Shown in pieces: positions 55,983-64,000 of a stretch of DNA of 64,000 nt. The notes under the pieces are model-generated. The model searched no databases, had not been told where the DNA came from, and was given only the letters and a program-made list of their open reading frames with translations. The DNA lies in the NCBI RefSeq assembly GCF_029784155.1, contig NC_073693.1:164096031-164160030 (forward strand). The letters run 5' to 3'. Position numbers and translations under genes: made by a program. The stretch's first letter is position 1; the number at the start of each line of letters is the position of its first letter. The DNA comes from Uranotaenia lowii. Taxonomy: Eukaryota > Arthropoda > Insecta > Diptera > Culicidae.

Positions 55983-56530
55983 TTCAGTATTAACCGAACC
56001 GGTTTCAAAAATTTTGAAGTCGAAACTCCAAACCACACTATAAACCTATGGATTTTCATACGGGGGTATCACCCCGAATTAGATTAATCCAATCGATGGG
56101 TGTAACATCTGACATCGCATTTTTCTGCAGCGATGGCGGGCTTCGCTTCGATAGCCCAACGCTATATTCGCAAGCAGAGGTTTCCTTTAGAAGGAGAAAC
56201 CACATAAGGGACGAGAGCGGAGCACACCATCTCAATTTCTCTCATACCGTTCGAGCTTATGTCGTTCGTGAGAGCATGAGAGAAATTGAGTTGGTGTGAA
56301 TCGTCCGAATCATACGCACAAAACTTCTCCATTTAGTAGCATTGATTCAAACTTTTAGCCTGTGCCCAAACCGAGATCGTTTTGTGCTAAAATTTTAGAA
56401 GGGTTAAGACGCAAGCGGGAATCTGTCAGATAATTCTGTAGTAAATTTGTATAAGGACGAACGCGTAAAATGTGAACAAACCTAGCGTAGCATTTCATAA
56501 GGGCGAAACTAGCAGTCAGCTGGAACATCG
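55983..56530. repeat. Tandem-duplicated unit A, proximal segment (matches 60790-61285)
   Basis: Starts 'tcagtattaaccgaacc' and is about 93-95% similar to 60790-61285, including 'gatgggtgtaacatctgac', 'gcagcgatggcgggcttcgc' and a hairpin (56223-56298). It ends near 'aactagcag'. The next 1.05 kb (56531-57585) is absent from unit B. Confidence 0.85.
56223..56298. repeat. Hairpin with 23-bp arms (copy A)
   Basis: Left arm CACACCATCTCAATTTCTC plus TCAT; right arm its inverse with one mismatch (ATGAGAGAAATTGAG plus TTGGTGTG); loop of 30 bases. The same hairpin is in the second duplicated unit at 60982-61057, with a change only in the loop (g to t). Confidence 0.85.
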
Positions 56531-57585
56531 CGATAAAATATAATAAATAAATAAATAATAAACAAAATAATGCGAAAAACGAAAAAAAATAATAAATTGC
56601 ACGAAAGTATATGTGCAATATAACTGCACCCAAAATTCAGCCTCTGTGCCAATGGCGTGTAGTCAATTTCATAGCATCATTGGTACAAGAAGATAACGCG
56701 ACCGGCACTGATTCGATTTGCGCCCACCGGCATTAACCTCCCAGCGTAACCGAATTGCGTATGTCTGAATGAAACAAAATAAAAACGTTTTCGCGTCTCT
56801 CCCCATCGCATCACAAGCCGAAGAAGGATGGAAATAAATACCGGCCAACACCAGGCAGCCAGCGAACCGAGCACTGTGCGTGTGAATGTAGCAAAAGCAA
56901 CAACAAAAACATCCTTCTAATTCAATCAACCGGCAAACACGGCTAAGCTGTGCGTGTGTTTGTAGCAAAAGCAACAACAATAACATTCCTTCAATTCACA
57001 GGCAAACAACACCGGCCAAGCTGCCCGGCTTTAGCAGCTGTGTATATGTAGCGTGTGTATGTAATAGCAGGCAGTAAGCAAAGCACAGTTCTCATTCAAT
57101 GGGTTTCCCGTTCCTTCACTCCCGTTCCCTTTCCCGTTTCCATCTTAAGGCAAAGGAATGCATTGAAAGGAGGCCAAACGCCGGGAAGCCGCTGTTGTAC
57201 GTTTTTTGTGATTGATCGGTAACAGAAAGCCTATGACAAATATACCTCGTCCTGCATGAAGCTCGTATAGTACACTGGTTAGAATGTCGGACTGGCAAGA
57301 CGATACAATTGGTGATGTATGTTCGATTCTCACTACAGCGCTGTGGTTTTAATTTTTATTTTCTTGTTTCTGGGATGAATTATCCAATAGGAAGGAAATC
57401 CCATAAAATGTTTTTCTTGTTTCGCTTGAATGTAGTGGTCATCATTTTGGTTGGGAGCCGAGTCCTTATGCCAGTTACGGTTTTTCAAACATACCGTCTT
57501 CGGCACAGTGCACATTTCAGAGCATTATCGGCACAGAGATTTGCTAAAAAGGCATTGGATTTTTGCAACCTCTTCTATGGGTGTG
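56531..57585. other. 1.05 kb segment present only in duplicated unit A
   Basis: Absent from the second unit. Contains internal near-duplicates ('gtagcaaaagcaacaaca(a/t)' near 56888 and 56963; 'cggccaa' words), a tRNA-like piece (57262-57345) and a (CA/GT)-biased composition. No gene. It is either an insertion into unit A or a deletion from unit B. The junctions show no obvious target duplication. Confidence 0.6.
57262..57345 (+). mobile_element. tRNA-like SINE head
   Basis: Plus strand 'gctcgtatagtacactggtt' 'agaatgtcgg' resembles the D-arm/A-box of tRNA-Asp/Glu (TAGTACACTGG), and GTTCGATTCTC near 57331 is a B-box. The acceptor stem does not close, so this is a tRNA-derived SINE or tRNA pseudogene rather than a tRNA gene. 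Confidence 0.55.
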
Positions 57586-58120
57586 CATATTATATCATTG
57601 CACAAAATCTATAAATCAAGTAACTTTTCATCAAATAAATCAATAAAATCAAGAATACAAAAGGTGAAATAACTCCCATTTTCCAAAATTTGGTTTTTAA
57701 TCTTGTAATTTTTCGGTTTTTTGATTTTTTTTTTTTTAAATTTACATAAAACATTTCATACTTTATTTATCTCCCCCTTCGGGTTTTTTTTTGTAAATTT
57801 CGGGGTGACAAAAGAAGAAATTGAGATGTAATGTAGTTCTTCGAATGGTAATTTTTCACTCAGCTGACAACTCCATTTGTTTACATTTGGCCGTACGTCC
57901 TTTTGAAATAATCGATACCGCTGCTGATCTCATGGTGAGAATCTTATCATGTAATAGAATCTTATTGGAAAAAAAAATGTCATACTGGGATAAATTCATC
58001 TAGTAGTAGCATGTATCCTGACGAGATAAACATCAAAAATACATATTTTAAATATTGTCGAGTATAAGTTGTTAAAAGAAAATTGACAAAATTGTCAAAA
58101 AATATTGTCAGCATGATGAA
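57586..58120. repeat. Tandem-duplicated unit A, distal segment (matches 61445-62010)
   Basis: 'ttgcacaaaatctataaatca', 'cccccttcgggttttttt', 'catttggccgtacgt' and 'attgtcgagtataagttgtt' are shared with unit B in the same order. The end of each unit runs into a TGACAAAA-type array with the phrase 'gaaaaaactgtccaaa'. Confidence 0.82.
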
Positions 58121-59174
58121 ACAGGAAAAACTGTCCAAATCAACAAAATTAAAAAAATTGACATAATTAGCAAAATTGAAAAATTAGTAAAATAGTCAAA
58201 AATGACAAAATTGGCAAAATTGAAAAAAAATACAAATTTGACCCAATCGAAAATTTTACAAAATTGGGAATTTTACAGTGGACAAAATTGACTTAGTGGA
58301 CAAAATTGAAAAAAAAAAAAAAATGACAGAATTAACAGAACATATTGTCAAAATTGACAAAATATATTGTCATAATTGATGAAACAGAAAAACCTGTGCC
58401 AATTGGCAAAATTGACAAAGTTGATAAAATTGACATAATTGAAAAAAATTGACAAAATTAACAAAATTGAAAAAAATGAAAAAAATGACAATTTTGACAA
58501 AATTAAAAAAAAAATTACAAAATTAACAAAAATGACAAAAAATTACACATTTGACAAAATTGAAACAATTGACAAAATTGAAAAAAAAATTACAAAATTG
58601 ACCAAATCGACAAAATTGACAAGATTTACTTAGAGGACAAAATTGAAAAAAAAATGACAAAATTGAAAAAAATTGACAAAACATAGTGTCAAAATAGACA
58701 AAACATATTGTCAACATTGACAAAACATATTTTCAAAATTGTTGAAACAGATAAAAACTGTGCTGATTGACAAAATTGGCGAAATTGGTAGAATCGAAAT
58801 AATTGACAAAATTGTGACAAATTTGACAAATTAACAAAATTGGCAAAATTGACAAAACTAACAAAAATTACAAAAATAAAAAATTGACAAAACTGTTAAA
58901 ATTGAAATTTTTTTTACAAAATTGACCAAATCGACAAAATTGACAAGATTTACTTAGAGGACAAAATTGAAAAAAAATTGACAAAACATAGTGTCAAAAT
59001 TGACAAAACATATTGTCAAAATTGTTGAAACAGAAAAAACTTTGCCAATTGACAAAATTGGCGAAATTGACAAAATTGAAATAATTGACAAAATTGTGAC
59101 AAATTTGACAAATTAACAAAATTGAAAAAATTTACAAAATTTACAAAAATGACAAAAATTACAAAGTTGACGTA

Positions 59175-59924
59175 TATATATGTATGTATGTATGTATAAG
59201 AACCCACCAGTGGCTGATAGGTCTTTCGACCCGAGTCGGTACGGGAAGTCTCGATCGCACATTCAAATATTGTTCATGCTTAACTCATCAACAATATTTG
59301 CAGCACAACCAAGGGGTCCGTTACCACTGGCTTGGGACAGGTTGGCTTCATCTCACTCCCTTCAAACTGTTCGAAACAAATGAAGAATCCTGGAAAGGTA
59401 CCAGAGTTACCTAGTCAAGATCCCAAATTTGCCGAGATACTCCGGCTGGCTTGAACCCACAATCCATTGTATATCAGTTTTCCGCTCATTTGATGCCCTG
59501 TCCTACCCCCCACGAATCCCCAATAATAGAGTTAAGCTATTTTACTGTTTTATATAATAAAATTCAAAATGATCAATGCTCTTAGTAATACTTAGCTGAT
59601 TTGATTCCTTTGTTGAACAAAACCTCTTCTTGCGCGACCTGCTTCCGCCTTGAAGAAATCCAAGCAATCAGCGGAAAAAGTCTTCGACGGTGGCACTCTT
59701 ATTTGATTTATTATCGATATTTTCCCGGTTTTCCCGAACACACCAACACCTCAGGAGTTTTCATCAATTTTAAGACAATTATTCACTACAATCACTAATT
59801 TCGAACAAAATGTTAATAAAGGAAAACGTAATGTAGGCACTGAATGATTTCCTTGGCTTAAAAACATCACAGTTTTTCTCTTTTGAAAAATTGTTTGCAA
59901 TCGCAGCAATCGCTCCATTCCAAC
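59175..59924 (-). mobile_element. 750-bp retroposon in the array, 23-bp TSD
   Basis: Flanked by a 23-bp direct repeat (59152-59174 and 59925-59947). On the minus strand its 3' end is a (CATA)n tail (plus strand tatgtatgtatgtatgta, about 59179-59198), as for target-primed retroposition. A B-box-like GGGTTCAAGCC (minus, near 59449) lies within. No recognisable domain is encoded. It could be a SINE/LINE end or a retroposed transcript of unknown origin. Confidence 0.68.
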
Positions 59925-60335
59925 ACAAAAATTACAAAGTTGACGTAATTGAAAAAAAATGAAAAAAATTACAAAATTGACAAAATCGTCAAAATTGACA
60001 AGTATGAGTTAGTGGACAAAATTGAAAAATAATGGCAAAATTGACAAAACATATTGTCAAAATTGACAAAACATATTGTCAAAATTGTTGAAACAAAAAA
60101 AATTGTGCCAATTGACAAAATTGACATAATTGAAAAAAATTGAAAAAATTGTGATAAATTTGACAAATTAACAAAATTTACAAAATTAACAAAAATGACT
60201 AAAATTGAAAAAATTGACAAAATTGAAAAAAAATTTAAAAAATTATACAAAATTGACCAAATCGAAAAAATTGATTTAGTGGACAAAATTGAAAAAAAAA
60301 TTGACAAAATTGAAAAAATTGACAAAACAATATGA

Positions 60336-60489
60336 ATTGATGAAACAGATAAAAAATGTGCAAAATTAACAAAATTGAAAAACTTAACAAGATTGCAATT
60401 TGTCTTTATTGTTAAATTTGTCAAGCTTTTCAATCTTGTCAAGTTTTTCAATTTTGTTAATTTTGCACAGTTTTTTCTGTTTCATCAAT
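60336..60489. repeat. Inverted repeat at the array's orientation switch
   Basis: Left arm 60336-60397 (attgatgaaacag ... aacaagattg) and right arm 60431-60489 (caatcttgtcaag ... ctgtttcatcaat) are about 88% complementary around a 33-nt centre. This marks the point where the 9-bp array flips direction. Confidence 0.8.
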
Positions 60490-60660
60490 ATAGACAATAT
60501 GTTTTGTCAATTTTTTCAATTTTTTAAAATTTCGTCCACTAAGTCAGTTTTGTTGATTTGGTCAATTTTGTAAATTTCTTTCAATTTTCTTATTTTTATC
60601 ATTTCTGTCAATTTATTCAATCGAGTCAATTTTGTCTACCGAATAGTTACAAAAATGTCA

Positions 60661-60789
60661 AAATTCTCTAAACCGAAAATATGACAAATAATTAAATTAC
60701 ATTTAAAACAAAAATTACAAATAACAAAATGACATTTTTGAAAGAGTCTGAACATTCGATTAAAATGACGAAGAGTTCAAAATGGAACA
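60661..60789. other. Short AT-rich spacer before unit B
   Basis: AT-rich transition with a few TGACAAA words. No other content. Confidence 0.4.
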
Positions 60790-62010
60790 TGTCTCAGTAT
60801 TAACCGAACCCAAGTTCCAATTATTTCAAGGATTTTTCAACTACAATCCAATCGATGGGTGTAACATCTGACATCGCATTTTTCTGCAGCGATGGCGGGC
60901 TTCGCTTCGATAGCCCAACGCTATATTCGCAAGCAAAGGTTTCCTTTAGAAGGAGAAACCACATAAGGGACGCGAGCGGAACACACCATCTCAATTTCTC
61001 TCATACCGTTCTAGCTTATGTCGTTCGTGAGAGCATGAGAGAAATTGAGTTGGTGTGAATCGTCCGAATCATACGCACGAAATTTCTCCATTTAGTAGCA
61101 TTGACTCAAACTTTTAGCCTGTGCCCAAACCGCGATCGTTTTGTGCTAAAATTTTAGAAGAGTTAAGACGCGAGCGAGAATCTGTCAGATGATTTTGTAG
61201 TAAATTTGGAAATGGGCGAACGCGCAAAATGTAAACAAACCAAGCGTAGCATTTCATAAGGGCGAAACTAGCAGTTGGCTCGGAACGAAAAAAAACGCGT
61301 TTGAAATTTCGGAACATTTAATCAAATCCTGTTGAAACAACGTGCGGGGGGGGGGGGGGGAGGGTGGATGGGGGCTGATAATAAAAAATTATGGGAAAAA
61401 CAAATTAATTGGAATAAATTGCACGAAATGTTGTTTGCAACAAAATTACATATTACATCATTGCACAAAATCTATAAATCAAGTATTATTTTTTATCAAA
61501 TAAATCAATAAAATCAAGAATATAAAAGGTGAAATAACTCCCATCTTCCAAAATTTTATTTTTAATCTTGTAATTTTTCGGATTTTTGATTTTTTTTTTC
61601 AAAATTTACATAAAATATTTCAAATTTTATTTATCTCCCCCTTCGGGTTTTTTTGTTAATTTTGGAGTGACAAAAAAAGAAATTGTGCTGTAATGTAGGT
61701 CTTCGAACGGTACTTTTTCACCCAGCTGACAACTTCATTTGTTTACATTTGGCCGTACGTGCTTTTGAAATAATCGATACCGCTGCCGATCTCATGTTGG
61801 GTAGGGAAAATAGAATCTTATTGGAAAAAAATAATGTCATACTGGGATCAATTCATCTAGTATTAGCATGTATCCTGACAAGTTGTTGAAAACAAATATC
61901 AAAAATACATAATTTAAATATTGTCGAGTATAAGTTGTTATTAAGAAAATTGACAGAATTGACAAAACATATTGTGAAAATTAATGAAACAGAAGAAAAA
62001 ACTGTCCAAA
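60790..62010. repeat. Tandem-duplicated unit B (matches 55983-56530 and 57586-58120)
   Basis: Proximal part to about 61285 and distal part from about 61445 are both highly similar to unit A. The linker is about 160 bp (with a poly-G run at 61345-61361) instead of 1.05 kb. The duplication distance is about 4.8 kb at the proximal end and 3.9 kb at the distal end. Confidence 0.85.
60982..61057. repeat. Hairpin with 23-bp arms (copy B)
   Basis: Same arms as 56223-56298, including the single arm mismatch. The loop differs at one base. Preservation of both arms in both units is expected from recent duplication and does not by itself prove function. Confidence 0.85.
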
Positions 62011-62225
62011 ATGACAAAATTAAAAATTGTCAAAATTGGCAAAATTGATAAGGTTGACAAAATTGACACAATTGGCAATATTGACAAATTTTACAAAATT
62101 GACAATATTGACAAAGTTAACAAATCTGAAAAATTGGAAAACTTGACAAAATTGACGAAATTGGCAAAATGGATAAAATTTACAAAATTTACAAAATTGA
62201 TAAAATTGACAAATCAGGATATTTC
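61940..62225. repeat. 9-bp TGACAAAAT array after unit B
   Basis: Same core and same entry phrase (gaaacagaagaaaaaactgtcc) as the array after unit A but only about 290 bp long, so one array has expanded or the other has contracted since duplication. Further scattered TGACAAA words occur at 62860-63120. Confidence 0.8.
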
Positions 62226-62540
62226 TGGACATTTTGAAGACAAATTTTCTAAAATCAGGACAATTCGAAAGTTTTTGATTATTAGCACAACCTCTCGAAA
62301 GTCATAACAAATCCTGAAAAATCAGGACACCTGGCACCCCTGACGTGCATTACAATTGTTCAGTTGTTGATGTTGTTTCTCTTGTGCTCAGAGGTGCCAA
62401 GTGTCCTGATTAATGAGGATTTGTCCTGATTTTTGAGAGACCGTCCTATTTTTTTTTTTAAACTCTCGAGTTGTCCTGGTTTTTTTAAATTGGTGCATAA
62501 AATGTCCCGAATTGTCCTGATTTTTATGAAAACCTCTCAA
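62226..62540. mobile_element. Fold-back MITE with 'TCAGGACAC(C/T)TGGCACC' arms
   Basis: The left arm (about 62226-62343, ending 'aatcaggacacctggcaccc') and right arm (62390 onward, 'tcagaggtgccaagtgtcct') are inverse with mismatches. Both carry 'aatcctgaaaaatcagg'-type internal words. The outer limits are uncertain. No coding content. Confidence 0.55.
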
Positions 62541-63418
62541 GTTTAAACGAATTTGTATTTAAACTATGAGAAAATCTATTATAAAATAGTTGAATCAAAT
62601 TAACAGAGGATAATCTTCGGTTTAGATGATATTTAAATGGTGTTTTTTTTAGTTTTTCATTTAAAGGTTTGTTTAGTTCAAAGAATAAACCCTTTGTTCC
62701 AAAATTATTTCTTCAGAATCAAACTCATTCTACATTATTTCAAATAAAAAGAAGTTTGTTTCAATAGAACTTTTTTTTTATCAAAATCAATTTTGTTTTG
62801 GTTTCAACACCAAGTTTTCTCTGAGTGAATGATAAAATTATAAATATGTCTTAACTAACAAAATTGACAAATTTCTTAAACTTGACAAATTAAACTAAAA
62901 TGACAAACATGACAAATTTGGAAAAAAAATGAAAAATATAACCAAAATGACGAAATTGACAAAATGACAAATTTCACATAACTGACCAAATTCGCAAATT
63001 TTAGAAAAAAATAAAAATCTGTTAAATTTTCAAAATTTCACAAAACTGACCAAAATCGCAAGAATAACATAATTAATTTTTTTTTACAAAAATAATACAT
63101 CTTACAAAACTGACCAAATTTTCAATAGACGCGTTCTTCTAAAAACAAATCTTGGGGACGGGGACGGGAATTACAGAGACTTGCATAGTGAGTTAGTTTT
63201 ATATTCGGCAATAACATCTCGAGACCAATCGATCCTAACCCTTCGGATATCGTAAGTTACTCTACTAACGAATCCATCCCTTGAACGTCGCATCCAGCTG
63301 TAATTAAATGGATATGTGGTAACTTACGGTGATTTGTTGATGAAGCCTTAGCCACAACTGCGGAACGACCGTGCACCCAAGGTGGCTACCATACATACAT
63401 ACATACATACATACATAC
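62541..63418. other. AT-rich with scattered TGACAAA words, no gene seen
   Basis: The 62860-63120 part is a highly degraded 9-bp TGACAAA-type array. A (CATA)n microsatellite is at 63390-63418. A 'ccgtgcaccca-ggtgg' motif near 63370 matches the repeated motif of the TTAA elements 20 kb away. Confidence 0.5.
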
Positions 63419-64000
63419 AGTACCGTTCATAATTGTATAGAAATTGGAAGCACGCGCACTGTCACTTCGACTTTGAACTTCCATAACTTTTGACTCAGAT
63501 GATATTTTTTGATCAAATTTTCTGCGTTAGATAGATCAACAACTATCACACTATTATATCACAAAATTTGAGCTTTCTGGAATTTGTGTGGCTTGAGATA
63601 CAGTCATTCTACGAAAATCGGACTTTTTGGACTTTTCTCATTCAAACTGTAATATCTCAGAAACTATGCTATATTTTTTATTGAAATTTTGCAGAGTGGT
63701 TGTTGAAATGTAAAGCTTTCATGTCTGAAGTTTTTGAAAAGTTTTATCGATGGGATCAAAAGTTACGGGAGGTACAATTTTTCAGGCATGAACCTAAAAA
63801 TGCGATTTCTATAGAATTTTGGACGATTGTTTTCATAGGAAACTCCTATTTTATGTTTAACAACCAGTAAATCTATTTCAACCAAAAAATCAAAACAATA
63901 TAGCGAGATTCTGATTTCAAAACACAAATAGATCTTTAATTTCATTTTTTCATTTCATCATTGCTTTTGCCAGACATTTTTTGACTGATTTGTGGATGGA
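63419..64000. mobile_element. Tc1-like element fragment (CAGTACCGTTCATAATTGTA), copy 2, running off the window
   Basis: Starts right after a (CATA)n run with CAGTACCGTTCATAATTGTA. It matches 30082-30350 over about 270 bp in the same orientation and continues into unmatched AT-rich sequence to the window end. No transposase reading is recognised in the visible part. Confidence 0.55.

Larger units (their letters stand above)
58085..60660. repeat. Degenerate 9-bp array (TGACAAAAT)n with higher-order repeats
   Basis: Irregular 9-bp periodic sequence with core TGACAAAA(T/A), interleaved with 'gaaaaaatt' variants. A longer phrase, 'att-g-(t/a)tgaaacag-aaaaa-ct-tgcc-aattgac', recurs near 58376, 58738, 59029, 60081 and 60336, defining higher-order units of about 290-360 bp. 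A retroposon interrupts it (59175-59924). After about 60400 the array runs in the opposite orientation (TTTTGTCAA on the plus strand). Confidence 0.88.

Noticed and set aside
58085..60660. CRISPR-like array
   Set aside because: Repeats are contiguous degenerate 9-mers without spacers, in a eukaryotic genome.

Overview
The window is eukaryotic and looks like a dipteran, most probably mosquito (Culicidae), chromosome segment. It is AT-rich. It has GT-AG introns up to 15 kb, fragments of a conserved animal formin, one small secreted-protein gene of an insect-restricted family, and a very dense load of transposons of types common in mosquitoes: DD37E mariner, RTE and CR1/Jockey-group LINEs, a Penelope-like element, Ty3/gypsy remnants, MITEs and tRNA-derived SINEs. 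There are no bacterial operons, no CRISPR array and no complete canonical RNA gene. The species cannot be named from the sequence alone.

Host genes. (1) A Fhos/FHOD-type formin lies on the minus strand. Four internal exons (27468-27876, 11512-12209, 10700-11386, 6710-7299) join in perfect phase and carry the end of the GBD/FH3 domain, a linker and two proline-rich FH1 blocks. The N-terminal exons must lie right of 27876 (not seen in the window) and the FH2 actin-assembly domain left of 6710 (outside the window). (2) A four-exon plus-strand gene at 39764-40631 encodes a secreted 222-residue cysteine-rich protein resembling the insect 27 kDa haemolymph glycoprotein (DUF1397) family. It sits between two inverted copies of a TTAA-flanked, piggyBac-like non-autonomous transposon and may be nested in a 5' intron of Fhos.

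Layout. 1-6.7 kb: Fhos intron with mariner remnants, a SINE and a MITE. 6.7-12.2 kb: three Fhos exons; the 3.4 kb intron holds two abutting 9-bp minisatellites totalling about 1.6 kb. 12.2-27.5 kb: a giant Fhos intron with a DD37E mariner, a gypsy remnant split by two LINEs with target-site duplications (TSDs), a nearly complete LINE ORF on the minus strand, and a TA-flanked inverted-repeat element enclosing a 7-bp GTCTCA(T/G) satellite. 27.5-34 kb: Fhos exon, then AT-rich sequence with mariner, MITE and SINE pieces. 34.1-43.2 kb: the two inverted TTAA elements, one carrying two nested candidate solo LTRs, bracketing the DUF1397-like gene. 43.5-50.2 kb: one RTE-like LINE split by a candidate solo LTR, a mariner and a 1.8 kb fold-back element. 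50.3-55.7 kb: GC-tract MITE, a Penelope-like element with a GIY-YIG domain and a hammerhead-like 3' motif, and a TIR element. 56-62.3 kb: an imperfect tandem duplication whose units end in degenerate 9-bp arrays with the same core (TGACAAAA) as the minisatellite 50 kb away. 62.3-64 kb: fold-back and Tc1-like fragments.

The transposons and satellites account for most of the sequence outside the exons. Most interesting are the sandwiched secreted-protein gene, the related 9-bp satellites at two loci, the satellite captured in a TIR element, the hammerhead-like Penelope motif, and a conserved 23-bp-arm hairpin present in both duplicated units.
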